Assembly (NCBI GenBank): GCA_034717495.1
Contig: JAYELL010000005.1
Span: 1 to 54,440 of the forward strand
From: Chloroflexota bacterium
GTDB lineage: Bacteria; Chloroflexota; Anaerolineae; JAAEKA01
Direction: 5' to 3'
DNA: 54,440 nucleotides
Shown here: piece by piece, positions 42,826 to 49,907 of the stretch
How positions within the stretch are numbered: position 1 is the first letter of the stretch
Layout of the letters: each line of letters begins with the position of its first letter
Position numbers and translations under genes: made by a program
Notes under the pieces: generated by a model
The model's database searches: none
Seen by the model: the letters and a program-made list of their open reading frames with translations, nothing else
Told to the model about the DNA's origin: nothing

Positions 42826-43926
42826 TCATGCCCGGCCCCGCGTGCGCCAATCTGCCGGCGTTGCGCCGATGGCCATGCGGGCATCGAAGTAGGCTGCAAT
42901 GTTTTCCATGGGCAGACCGCTGTGAAAACCGCCGCCTGTGGCGAGAGCAAAGCCTGGGATATCTTTCGCCACCGAAGTCACGACATTGACTTCCGCCTTG
43001 ATATCATCAGGGGTGCCGAAAGCCAGGGTTCTGGTGCTGATGCCGCCAATCATGAACTGTCCTGGCGAACCAAAGTGTTCGATGACAGCTTCGACAGGAG
43101 TCAGAGGCGCCTCCCACATCAAGCCGTCAACGCCGGCATCGACCAGCTGCGGCAGAAAGGTGGTCATATTGCCATCGGCCACGAAGATGATCTTCTTGCC
43201 GCGTTGCCTGGCCGGTTCGAAGATCGTCGGGTAGTGGGGGAAGATGTAGTCATCGTACCAGGCCGGATTGAACATGGGCCCGGTGGCCGATGCCAGGTCG
43301 TCATGCACAAAGATGAATGGCGAGTCAGAGGCCATCGCCATCTCGGCCACGATGGCCATCGATTTTGCCACGCATGGCAAGAGGACATGGTCGTGGAACC
43401 GGTCAGGCTCCAGAGCAGCGGCCACCATGAAATTTTCCCAGCCCAGCGTCTCCACGGGCCACATGAACAGGGTCGTGTAGAGCATGGGATAGTACATGCC
43501 TGCATCGCCGACAAAGTCCTCACGTGCCGCGATATCAGCAGCTTTACAGGGGTGAGGCACGGGTGTAACCAGATCTTCGTAGCGCAGGGCCTCCGCGTCA
43601 AGGTCCCAGATCTCATCTGGGCAGTTGGCGGCATAGGTGTGGCGCATGGCCGTATCGTAGACGCCCAGATGGGCCAGGTTGTAGGGCGCACCGAGCAGGA
43701 ACCGGGTCTCGCCGGCCGGCGTTGGTGCAGGAGCATTCTCCAGCGGCACCCGATTGATGATGTCGATGCCGAGGGCTTGATAGGCTCGCATGAAGCCCTC
43801 GGCCGTGTGTCGATACACATCCAGACCGGTGACCAATTCGATCAGGCCCTGGTGATTCAAAGTTTCCTTGGAAACCAGTTTACCGCCAGGTTGCCCTGCC
43901 GCCCAGGCCAATACATCCGATTTCAA
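42826..43926 (-). CDS. Uroporphyrinogen-decarboxylase-family protein (2 of 3)
   Basis: This 366-residue soluble protein starts at TTG 43926, which overlaps the TGA of the preceding gene, with GGAGAAAA upstream. URO-D fold features are HDDLASATGPMFNPAWYDDYIFPHY, KIIFVADGNMTTFLPQLVDAG, DGLMWEAPLTPVEAVIEHFG and MIGGISTRTLAFGTPDDIK. The zinc-ligand motif position reads VADGN, without the His and with Asp replacing Cys. The paralogues in this cluster are distant from each other, so they are not a fresh duplication. Function unknown. Confidence 0.85.
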   Translation of the reverse strand: MKSDVLAWAAGQPGGKLVSKETLNHQGLIELVTGLDVYRHTAEGFMRAYQALGIDIINRVPLENAPAPTPAGETRFLLGAPYNLAHLGVYDTAMRHTYAANCPDEIWDLDAEALRYEDLVTPVPHPCKAADIAAREDFVGDAGMYYPMLYTTLFMWPVETLGWENFMVAAALEPDRFHDHVLLPCVAKSMAIVAEMAMASDSPFIFVHDDLASATGPMFNPAWYDDYIFPHYPTIFEPARQRGKKIIFVADGNMTTFLPQLVDAGVDGLMWEAPLTPVEAVIEHFGSPGQFMIGGISTRTLAFGTPDDIKAEVNVVTSVAKDIPGFALATGGGFHSGLPMENIAAYFDARMAIGATPADWRTRGRA

Positions 43927-45041
43927 GACGTTTTCTCCCGCGCAAGGTTGGGCTTGGCTGTTTTTGATTTTTCAGAAATATATGCCATTACCCCTCGGCC
44001 CTCTTCGACCGAGTCGGCCTTCATGTGCACCATCAGGCCGGCCGGCGAGAGGCCATCCATGATCTCCTCGTATTCGTCGAGGCTGAAGCCAAAGAAGACC
44101 TCGCGCGCAAGAATTAACGGCATTTTCAGTGCCTGCAATTTACGCAGGGTGGGCATGGCATCCTGTAAAGTGATCGTCTGCGAGTCGAAGTAGAAGTTCA
44201 TGGCTCGCACGTTGGGCACTGAGGCCAGGGTCTCAGCCAGGTGAAGGGAGGGGATATGCAGATGCAGGGTGCCAAACGGGAAGCTTGAAATCCGCCGGAA
44301 TGGTTTCAGGAAGAACTGGCGGTAGTGGGCCTCCGACATCATGCTCGACGTGTCGTCTTGCAGCCAGGGTGCGGCCTCGGGCGCCCACAGGCCGAACTGG
44401 CGCACGCCGTAGCCGCCGCGGTAGCGGGGCAGTATCTTGGCCTGGGCCCGGGCCACATGTTGCCAGAGCTGGGCAGCTTCGGCAGCCAGGCGCGTGATGG
44501 CACCTGGATCGTCGAACATGGTGTAGAACAGACCCTCGCTGCCCAGCAGCGCAATAAGGATGTCGGCGGGGCCGCGCAGATGGCTGAAGCTGACCGCATA
44601 ACGGCCTTCCACGTGCTCGATGACGGTTTGCATCACGGCCATCAGTTTCCGGAACCAGGGATTGTCCGACGAGAAGTTGATGGAGGTGCGAGCCGTGGGA
44701 TCCAGCGGTTGCCCGGGCCACAGGCTCTTGCCTTCGGGCACCAGCACCCGGCAGCCGGCCATAGCCTCCAGCCAGGGCACTCCCAGGAGGCATTCGGCCA
44801 CGGCCACCATATCATCGCCGATCAGTTCGCGGGCCGCGGCGACCCGGTCGTATTCGGATAGCAAGGCGCCGGGATCGATGCTGTCAGGGCTGAGTTCGCC
44901 CTGCCCCATTGCCCGCGCCGTCAACTCGGTGTCCACGTAAGCATCGTAGACCACGCCGATCAGGGGCCGATCTGCCGGTTCACATGCCCAGAACGCCCGG
45001 TGGCGACGTTCGAGTTCGTTCCAGTCGCGGGTTTCGGTCAT
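43923..45041 (-). CDS. Uroporphyrinogen-decarboxylase-like protein (3 of 3)
   Basis: This 372-residue soluble protein starts with RDWNELERRHRAFWACEPADRPLIGV, a common opening of URO-D-like proteins found beside sugar transporters. The last third has TLHLHIPSLHLAETLASVPNVRAMNFYFD, where normal members carry HxCG. It is the most divergent of the three. It is the first structural gene after the regulator, 73 bases downstream, with AGGAAG about 12 bases before ATG 45041. Function unknown. Confidence 0.8.
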   Translation of the reverse strand: MTETRDWNELERRHRAFWACEPADRPLIGVVYDAYVDTELTARAMGQGELSPDSIDPGALLSEYDRVAAARELIGDDMVAVAECLLGVPWLEAMAGCRVLVPEGKSLWPGQPLDPTARTSINFSSDNPWFRKLMAVMQTVIEHVEGRYAVSFSHLRGPADILIALLGSEGLFYTMFDDPGAITRLAAEAAQLWQHVARAQAKILPRYRGGYGVRQFGLWAPEAAPWLQDDTSSMMSEAHYRQFFLKPFRRISSFPFGTLHLHIPSLHLAETLASVPNVRAMNFYFDSQTITLQDAMPTLRKLQALKMPLILAREVFFGFSLDEYEEIMDGLSPAGLMVHMKADSVEEGRGVMAYISEKSKTAKPNLAREKTS

Positions 45042-45114
45042 CGTCGGGACACTTCCTGATCAGTGTTTTACAGGGAGTCGTCGGCGTCGGGTTATAATCG
45101 CAAGGGCTAACTGT

Positions 45115-45816
45115 CTACGAGCCTGCTCTCAGCATACGCAGGGAGCGGTTGAGGGCGTTTTCGGTATGGTGAGCAAGGCTTTCTTTGGCCGTTTGGGGAT
45201 CGCCGGAGTTGATGCACTGCACCAGATCAACGTGCAAGTCCAGGGTCTTATTCCAGTCATAGGCGCCGGCGTGCCAGGCCACGAACATGAATATGGGACC
45301 TAACATGGAGTCTAGCACGTTGACCAGGTGGCAGTTGTTGGCCTGGTGCCAGATCAGCCGGTGCATCTCCAGATCGCTGTGAGTGTAGGAGTCGCTATCC
45401 TTTTCGGCTACTGCTTGTTCCATCTCGGCAAGTTTGGCCAGGAGTGCGCTGCGGTTCTTGGGGTTGGTGTTTTTCGCCGCCAACTCGACGGCCAGCATCT
45501 CCAGCGTCAGGCGCACCTGGTACAGCTCTGTAACATCCCGTTCGGACAATTCGATGACGTAACGGCCATTGGGTTTGGAGATGACAAGCCCTTCCTGCTC
45601 GAGCTGCATCAGCGCATCACGAGCGGGCGCGCGGCTGATGCCCAGGAGGTCCGCCACTTCGCGCTCGACCAACTTGGTGCCGGGAGCGAAATGGCCGCCC
45701 GTGATGTAGGAGCGCAGGAGCTCGGTGGCTTGATCCTTCAGCAGTGTTCTTTCAAGACGGGGCGCAGCGCTAGGTCGGTTGTTGAGGAGTCTGGAGAGAT
45801 TGTTGGAGCCGTTCAT
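45115..45816 (-). CDS. GntR-family transcriptional regulator, FadR subfamily
   Basis: This 233-residue DNA-binding protein has an N-terminal winged helix-turn-helix (EREVADLLGISRAPARDALMQLEQEGLV) and a C-terminal FCD domain with the Asp/His pattern for metal and ligand binding (DLEMHRLIWHQANNCHLV, LAHHTENALN). Such regulators usually bind organic acids or sugar acids. It probably represses itself and the transporter promoter through the palindromes at 45856 and 41453. The three URO-D-like genes would be cotranscribed with it. Confidence 0.92.
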   Translation of the reverse strand: MNGSNNLSRLLNNRPSAAPRLERTLLKDQATELLRSYITGGHFAPGTKLVEREVADLLGISRAPARDALMQLEQEGLVISKPNGRYVIELSERDVTELYQVRLTLEMLAVELAAKNTNPKNRSALLAKLAEMEQAVAEKDSDSYTHSDLEMHRLIWHQANNCHLVNVLDSMLGPIFMFVAWHAGAYDWNKTLDLHVDLVQCINSGDPQTAKESLAHHTENALNRSLRMLRAGS

Positions 45817-45855
45817 TGTGATTCACCGGCGCGAAAACGTATCGTATGTCGTATG

Positions 45856-45865
45856 TGGTATACCA
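45856..45865 (-). promoter_or_regulatory. Predicted GntR/FadR operator before the regulator gene
   Basis: The palindrome TGGTATACCA lies just downstream of the -10 box, flanked by CGTATGT direct repeats. It is the same element as at 41453-41462. Confidence 0.75.
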
Positions 45866-45867
45866 GT

Positions 45868-45896
45868 ATAATAACATAGGGTTCTGCTGCTGTCAA
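45868..45896 (-). promoter_or_regulatory. Promoter of the GntR-family gene
   Basis: On the minus strand, TTGACA (45891-45896), a 17-bp spacer and TATTAT (45868-45873). It has the same layout relative to the operator as the promoter at 41465-41493. Confidence 0.8.
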
Positions 45897-46028
45897 TAGT
45901 TGTACCGTGAAGGCTTTCCATTTCTGGGTCGCCTGGCAGTGGGTTTCAGCACCCTGATGCGATGAGCGGCAAAAAGCCGTACCCAGGCCGAAAAACAGTA
46001 TCGATGTCCTAAGTACGATCAATGGGCG

Positions 46029-46283
46029 ATGTCTTTTTACCGCCAGTCGCGAACAGGAACAGGTTCGCTGCTGGCAAAGGATTTGACTCTAGCCGCCGCC
46101 GGTACCACCATCGATTTCAAGTTGCCCGAAAACGAGATTACCCGCATTGTCCAGAGCATCGCCGAGGGCTACGAGGAGTCCCGCGACATGGTGGTGGTGG
46201 AGAACCTGTTGGGTGTGTGCAACAGCAGCGGGGCGGCCGTGATCGAGAAGCAGGGTGTCGAAGTGGCTCTGGTGAGAAACTGA
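46029..46283 (+). CDS. Small open reading frame, unidentified
   Basis: This would encode 84 residues (LTLAAAGTTIDFKLPENEITRIVQSIAEGYEES, VENLLGVCNSSGAAVIEKQG). Amino-acid composition is protein-like, but there is no clear ribosome binding site and no recognised family. It may be a small gene or the end of a decayed larger one. It is convergent with the membrane-protein gene at 46315. Confidence 0.35.
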   Translation: MSFYRQSRTGTGSLLAKDLTLAAAGTTIDFKLPENEITRIVQSIAEGYEESRDMVVVENLLGVCNSSGAAVIEKQGVEVALVRN

Positions 46284-46314
46284 AGGAATATGGCGGTATC
46301 GGGGCGATGCTCTA

Positions 46315-47019
46315 CTATTCGGCCGGCTGAACCGGTTGACGCTCTCGCAGCAACCACACGGCACTGCCCCACACCCAGGGCGCGTATAGGGCGAAGCTGA
46401 TCAGCAGGGGAATGGTGGCAGCTTGAGGCGCGACCACCAGCAGCAGGGTGGCCAGCATGGCAATGGTCCATTCGGCAACGCCCAACCACCTCAGCCAGCG
46501 GGGGTAGTCCGCGGTGGCGAAGAGGGCGGGAAGCAGCAACAGCCCGGCAAGGGAATAGAGGCCAAAGGCGGCCACGTTGACCAGGCCATAGGCCAGCCCT
46601 TCCATCGCGCGAAAGAGGATCTGGAGCGCGGGGTCTGGGTTGGCCAGCGCCTGGGCCAGATCAGGCAGGACGACGATGTTGACCAGCACGCCCACCAGAT
46701 CGACGGCGGCGGCCACCAGGGCCACACCGATGGCCAGGGCGGGCCACGGGCGTCTTCCCCCAAGATGGCGGCCGAGAGCGTAGTAACTCCAGGCAAAGCT
46801 GAGGGTCACGGCGAACCAGAAGAGCCAGCCGGCCTGCCAGCGCAGCGTGTTCTCGCCGATCCAGGCTGCGCGCAGTAGAATGTCGGGCTGGCCGCTGCTG
46901 GTGCCCGGGGCCAGGATAACGCCGGCCACAAACAGGGCCAGGAAGGTGTTGATCAGCCCGGCCAGGAAGAGACCGGCGGCGTCCAGGCGTACATCGGGAA
47001 AGCGGTCTTTACTCAGCAT
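46315..47019 (-). CDS. Multi-pass membrane protein (six or seven helices), unidentified
   Basis: This 234-residue hydrophobic protein begins FPDVRLDAAGLFLAGLINTFLALFVAGVILAP and has further helices rich in Leu, Ala and Trp. It resembles DUF4386-like membrane proteins in size and layout, but I cannot confirm this. Its start overlaps the end of the next upstream membrane-protein gene by 11 bases, so the two are cotranslated. Confidence 0.75.
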   Translation of the reverse strand: MLSKDRFPDVRLDAAGLFLAGLINTFLALFVAGVILAPGTSSGQPDILLRAAWIGENTLRWQAGWLFWFAVTLSFAWSYYALGRHLGGRRPWPALAIGVALVAAAVDLVGVLVNIVVLPDLAQALANPDPALQILFRAMEGLAYGLVNVAAFGLYSLAGLLLLPALFATADYPRWLRWLGVAEWTIAMLATLLLVVAPQAATIPLLISFALYAPWVWGSAVWLLRERQPVQPAE

Positions 47020-47860
47020 GTTCGGCCAGGTTTTCCACGGGGGAGCGATGGCTCAGAATGACCATCGAAAAGGCGAGCAGCACGAAGCCGGCGATGACAT
47101 AGTAGAGCGTCAGCGTGCTGCCAGCATTGGGACGCAGATCACCTGGGTGCAACATGGGCAGCAGCAGAAAGAGCAGGGCAGTGGGCGGCGCCTGCCAGAA
47201 CATAGGGCGCACCCGTATCCAGTCTCCGTCCCACAGGGCCCAGGCATAGGCTACGGCGTGGGTGGTGAAGAGCACACCGATCAGCCCGCCCACCAGGGGT
47301 GGCATTGTCCAGGGCCAGTACTGGTTGACCGTGTCAATGCGAAAAAGCAGGCCCAGGCCGCAGACCAGGGCGGCGATCATGGCCAGGGCAGCCAGCACTT
47401 TGGCCCCCAGGTTGAGCGGGATCCGCACGGGCAACCGACCGCCGTGGGCACGCTCCTGGGTGATGAACACATAGGGGGCCGCGAAGAAGAGGATGAGGTA
47501 CATGCCCAGCCAGTAGGTCAGGTGGTACCAGGGATGGGCCAGGAAGGGTTTAAGATAAACGAAGGTCAGGAGGGTAGCCAGGATTGAGAACAGGGTGATC
47601 ACAACCATGATGATGCGTACCCGGGGCCAGTTGGGCTGGAAGATACCGATGGCGACCAGCAGTAGCGCATTGCCATACATGACACCCACCAGGCGGGCAT
47701 TGATGACGGGCTTGACCGTCCAGACGAAAAGGGTTTCGGTCCAATCCGGCAGGACCATCAGGATGAAGAAGGCAGGCACCGCGTTGGCCAGCAACACGGC
47801 GAAGACGAATTTCACCGATTTCGGCAGGTCGTTGGACCACCACGTTTTGAGACTCTTCAT
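47009..47860 (-). CDS. Multi-pass membrane protein, unidentified
   Basis: ATG 47860 is chosen because GGAGGAATT lies just before it; the frame is open to 48040, but that part covers the promoter. The 283-residue protein has eight or so hydrophobic segments (FVFAVLLANAVPAFFILMVLP, LVGVMYGNALLLVAIGIF, YYVIAGFVLLAFSMVIL). I see no catalytic motif. It pairs with the overlapping downstream membrane-protein gene. Confidence 0.75.
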   Translation of the reverse strand: MKSLKTWWSNDLPKSVKFVFAVLLANAVPAFFILMVLPDWTETLFVWTVKPVINARLVGVMYGNALLLVAIGIFQPNWPRVRIIMVVITLFSILATLLTFVYLKPFLAHPWYHLTYWLGMYLILFFAAPYVFITQERAHGGRLPVRIPLNLGAKVLAALAMIAALVCGLGLLFRIDTVNQYWPWTMPPLVGGLIGVLFTTHAVAYAWALWDGDWIRVRPMFWQAPPTALLFLLLPMLHPGDLRPNAGSTLTLYYVIAGFVLLAFSMVILSHRSPVENLAEHAE

Positions 47861-48018
47861 AATTCCTCCAATAATAGATATGCTGGAATGTTGGCGATGC
47901 TGAAAACCAGGGGACGAAACACTGCCCTGCGCCAGCCTCTCCGCCAACTCCCCGGCGCCAAAGGACTTCCAGGGTCTGTGGGGATCTGACGAATGTGAAG
48001 TGACTGTGTACGCTCCAC

Positions 48019-48047
48019 AGTATAACATCTGTACAAGCATCTTACAA
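48019..48047 (-). promoter_or_regulatory. Promoter of the two-gene membrane-protein operon
   Basis: On the minus strand, TTGTAA (48042-48047), a 17-bp spacer and TATACT (48019-48024), with a leader of about 150 bases. Confidence 0.65.
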
Positions 48048-48100
48048 ATCGAAGGTAGCCAGTAGTTAAGCCCATGAAGCCACCCCTGGAGTTCGGGTGA

Positions 48101-48129
48101 CCCAGCCCCAGGCGCATGTGGAACTGGTG
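48101..48129. repeat. 29-bp direct repeat, copy 1
   Basis: This is identical to 48162-48190, 61 bp away. Copy 2 is in frame at the broken start of the oxidoreductase gene. In copy 1 the same reading runs into a stop at about 48148. Confidence 0.9.
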
Positions 48130-48154
48130 ATTAAGGGTGATCAATAACTGTCCC

Positions 48155-48910
48155 ATGAGCTCCCAGCCCCAGGCGCATGTGGAACTGGTGGATATGGCGG
48201 CCCGGCAGGATCTCACCTACGCGGTCGGCTTCATGAAGCGCTACGATCCCGGCATCCAGTTCGCACAGCAGGCGGTGGCGAACTTTGTGGAAAGTGGCGA
48301 GCTGGGCCCTCTCAAGATGGTGGGCGCTACCTGCTTTCTGGGCGACTGGCTGAACAACCCCGGGAAACCCATCGAAAGCGGCGAGCCGCCCCTCGTCAAC
48401 GATCTGGAACCGACCTTCCCGGCTTTTCTTTCCCGAGATCAACGAGGAATCTACGACCATTTTCTGAACATCTATGCCCACAATGTCAACCTGTTGCACT
48501 TCCTGTTACCGGGTGGGCCCATGGTCTGCCGTTCGGCCCATCGCGGCGGCCAGTCCTTCCTGGTGGCCCTGCGCCACGAGGATGTGCTGGTCAGTCTCCG
48601 GGGCACCCCCAGCCACAGCCACCATTGGGAAGAGCAGACCTCGCTGGTTTTCGGGGGTGGGCGGGTGGAGATTCGCTCGGCGACTCCGTTGAATCGCCAA
48701 CAGGTGGCACAGGTCAGCATCTGGCGGGAGGTGGCTGGCGTCTGGTCGGAGCAGCGGCTGTTCCCGCCGGTCGAGTGGGCCTTTCACCAGCAGGCTCAGG
48801 CTTTTGTGGCGGCCATTGTCCACGGCAGCGACCTTCCCACCAGCGGGGATCGTTGTCTGGCCGATGTGCTGCTCATGGAGGACATCTTTCGCAAGTTGCA
48901 GGAGGGGTAA
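48155..48910 (+). pseudogene. N-terminally truncated Gfo/Idh/MocA-family oxidoreductase
   Basis: The frame starts with codons corresponding to about residue 125 of a normal family member: MAARQDLTYAVGFMKRYDPGIQFAQQAV follows the usual position of the EKPLA helix. The substrate domain then continues to a normal end (FVAAIVHGSDLPTSGDRCLADVLLMEDIFRKLQEG). The NAD-binding Rossmann domain and the EKP motif are missing, so the product of 252 residues or fewer should not bind the cofactor. A 29-bp direct duplication lies exactly at the broken end. It could be a dead gene or a domain-only protein. The cupin gene follows three bases later. Confidence 0.7.
48162..48190. repeat. 29-bp direct repeat, copy 2
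   Basis: This is identical to 48101-48129. It encodes PQAHVELV at the start of the truncated oxidoreductase. Confidence 0.9.
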
Positions 48911-48913
48911 CCG

Positions 48914-49273
48914 ATGAAGGAGAACCTTGGGAAGCTCGACCGCACCAGGTTCGAGAAGGCCCACGCCGATACCATGTTCGTACAGCGCATCTTCCCCGAT
49001 CTTGAGCCCGATCAGATCCGGGAAAACGTGTTTGCCTATGCTCCCTGCTGGGGGATCCTCGACCCCGGCATGACCATGGAGCGACACCGCCATCCTATCC
49101 CCGAGTTCTACGTGTTTGTGCAGGGCAGCGGGCAGATGTTGTTAGGTGCGGACGTGTTCGATGTGGCCGCGGGCATGAGCGTCAACATTCCCCGGAACAT
49201 GGACCACGAGGTGACCAATCCTGCCGCGGCCGTGGAGCCGCTGATCTGGGTCTCTATCGGTTTGGCGGCGTAA
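48914..49273 (+). CDS. Small cupin-domain protein
   Basis: This 119-residue soluble protein has a good ribosome binding site, GGAGGGG. A single cupin barrel is shown by PGMTMERHRHPIPEFYVFVQGSGQMLLG and VNIPRNMDHEVTN; the His, His, Glu and His positions could hold a metal. Such proteins are often sugar-binding or sugar-modifying enzymes. Its closeness to the truncated oxidoreductase suggests a former sugar-metabolism pair. Confidence 0.85.
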   Translation: MKENLGKLDRTRFEKAHADTMFVQRIFPDLEPDQIRENVFAYAPCWGILDPGMTMERHRHPIPEFYVFVQGSGQMLLGADVFDVAAGMSVNIPRNMDHEVTNPAAAVEPLIWVSIGLAA

Positions 49274-49279
49274 CCCGCC

Positions 49280-49846
49280 TCAGTTCCCCGCTTCCTCGCC
49301 CGGCGCCCGCCACTCGTGGCGCAGTAGACCGTAGACCAGCATGTCGTGGCGTTGTCCATCGCGATGCACAAACTCTCGCATCGCGCCCTCCTTCTGAAAA
49401 CCGAGGCTTTCGTAGAGGGCAATGGCTCGTTGATTATAACTGAAGACGGTGATGCCAATGCGGTGCAGGTTCAGCTCTTGAAAGGCAAAGCGCAGGATCA
49501 ACGCCAGTGCCTCGCGGCCATAGCCGCGGCCCCAAGCGTCTCGGTTCCCGATGGCGATGCTGAGGGAAGCTACCCCTTGATTCCAAAGAATACCATCTAA
49601 CTCGACATAACCGAGTAACCGGTCGTCGTCCAGGGTGCGGATCGCCAAGGTCATGTCCCGATCGGAAGCGCTGCTGTTTTCGATCCAGCTACGCAACTGT
49701 TTTTTGCTGCGCGGTTGGGCTGGCGTAGCGTTCAGGAGACGCAGAAAACCGGCATCCTGGTACCAATGCCATAGAAGGGGCAGATCTTCTTCGCTCAAGG
49801 CGGTCAGCCGAACCTGATCACCCTGGAGCAGATTGGTGTTTTGCAT
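49280..49846 (-). CDS. GNAT-family N-acetyltransferase, RimJ/RimL type
   Basis: This 188-residue acyl-CoA-dependent acetyltransferase opens with VRLTALSEEDLPLLWHWYQDAGFL. The acetyl-CoA-binding motif is DAWGRGYGREALALILRFAF, and the typical end is NQRAIALYESLGFQKEGAMREFV. The acceptor cannot be read from sequence. It is convergent with the cupin gene, with only six bases between them. Confidence 0.92.
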   Translation of the reverse strand: MQNTNLLQGDQVRLTALSEEDLPLLWHWYQDAGFLRLLNATPAQPRSKKQLRSWIENSSASDRDMTLAIRTLDDDRLLGYVELDGILWNQGVASLSIAIGNRDAWGRGYGREALALILRFAFQELNLHRIGITVFSYNQRAIALYESLGFQKEGAMREFVHRDGQRHDMLVYGLLRHEWRAPGEEAGN

Positions 49847-49907
49847 TTGAGCCGGCCGTGATTGGGCGGTCAGGTTGATGGCCTGGGCGGGTGAGGTTGC
49901 GTCCTAT

